Positions 63,892 through 64,000 of a DNA stretch of 64,000 nucleotides are shown piece by piece. The DNA comes from JADJYF01 sp965278995. Its GTDB lineage: Bacteria; Pseudomonadota; Gammaproteobacteria; Ga0077536. Numbering within the stretch: position 1 is the first letter of the stretch; the number at the start of each line of letters is the position of its first letter. The translations under genes were made by a program, and so were the position numbers. Where the stretch lies: contig OZ257136.1 of the NCBI GenBank assembly GCA_965278995.1, positions 4,340,001 through 4,404,000 of the forward strand, written 5' to 3'. The notes beneath the pieces were generated by a model. The model saw only the letters and a list, made by a program, of their open reading frames with translations, did no database searches and was not told where the DNA came from.

Positions 63892-64000
63892 TCATTTGCC
63901 GGGGAATTTCGGCGCCGGTAGATCCTGGAACTCGAGCGCCGCGCTGGCTTGGCCACCCACATTGGTTTCACTGGCTTTGCCCGACTGGCCGCCAGCGCGC
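63892..64000 (-). CDS. C-terminal end of a gene running off the right edge
   Basis: 36 codons are open on the minus strand up to a TGA at 63894-63892. The peptide is Gly/Ser/Ala-rich and then ends 'LEFQDLPAPKFPGK'. It is convergent with the channel-partner gene, only 18 bp away. The frame is supported only by openness and plausible composition, so the call is tentative. Confidence 0.45.
   Translation of the reverse strand, partial: RAGGQSGKASETNVGGQASAALEFQDLPAPKFPGK

Overview
The window is a gene-dense, high-GC chromosomal segment of a Gram-negative bacterium, most likely a gammaproteobacterium. The evidence is the order hemE-gltD-gltB-damX-like-(dgt)-aroB-aroK-pilQPONM-mrcA-priA-argS-SPOR, which from memory matches the Pseudomonas/Xanthomonas-type chromosome and partly the E. 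coli mrcA-hof-aroK-aroB-damX block. A Steroidobacterales, Nevskiales or Xanthomonadales-like organism is my guess and is not proven. No rRNA operon, CRISPR array, prophage or intact IS is visible. One tRNA (Gly, anticodon CCC) is present.

Region 1 (1-31 kb) is mostly housekeeping. It starts with a truncated FecR-domain protein and a TPR/beta-barrel outer-membrane protein. The operon gltB-gltD-hemE (glutamate synthase, heme synthesis) follows, then damX-like/dgt/aroB/aroK (septum, dNTP pool, shikimate pathway). The pilMNOPQ type IV pilus operon has its own intrinsic terminator after pilQ. Divergent from pilM runs mrcA (PBP1A), an uncharacterised gene, priA, argS and an FtsN-like SPOR protein. 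After these come an HD-domain protein, tRNA-Gly, a response regulator without its phospho-acceptor Asp that overlaps an MBL hydrolase, trmB, a HAD nucleotidase, a Cys-rich lipoprotein and a Sel1-repeat protein.

Region 2 (32-48 kb) is more accessory. A MNIO/DUF692 RiPP-type locus (precursor-like exported peptide, HvfB/DUF692, HvfC/DUF2063) runs into a single-chain pyruvate carboxylase. The precursor keeps an HvfA-type leader but has lost the usual EGKC core repeats, and it is the best candidate here for an undescribed system. A convergent intergenic space holds a structured RNA candidate. Next come an MBL hydrolase, Bcp peroxiredoxin, an NTF2-like protein, a LysR regulator, a peroxiredoxin-glutaredoxin fusion, and a conserved-looking redox/c-di-GMP group (DUF3034 divergent from an exported truncated hemoglobin, a cupredoxin and a GGDEF-EAL protein). 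An M20 amidohydrolase and a luciferase-like oxidoreductase follow.

Region 3 (48-64 kb) contains an exported subtilase, an SDR/SDR/MFS group next to an acyl-CoA dehydrogenase (possibly lipid or steroid-like catabolism), and a nested palindromic element of about 160 bp. It also holds a TPR-GT41 glycosyltransferase overlapping a B12-type radical SAM enzyme, a gamma-carbonic anhydrase, a repetitive exported small protein, an Ogt-AlkA alkylation-repair fusion, cinA, and a TolQ/MotA-like channel with an unusual membrane-anchored periplasmic partner. A truncated gene lies at the right edge.
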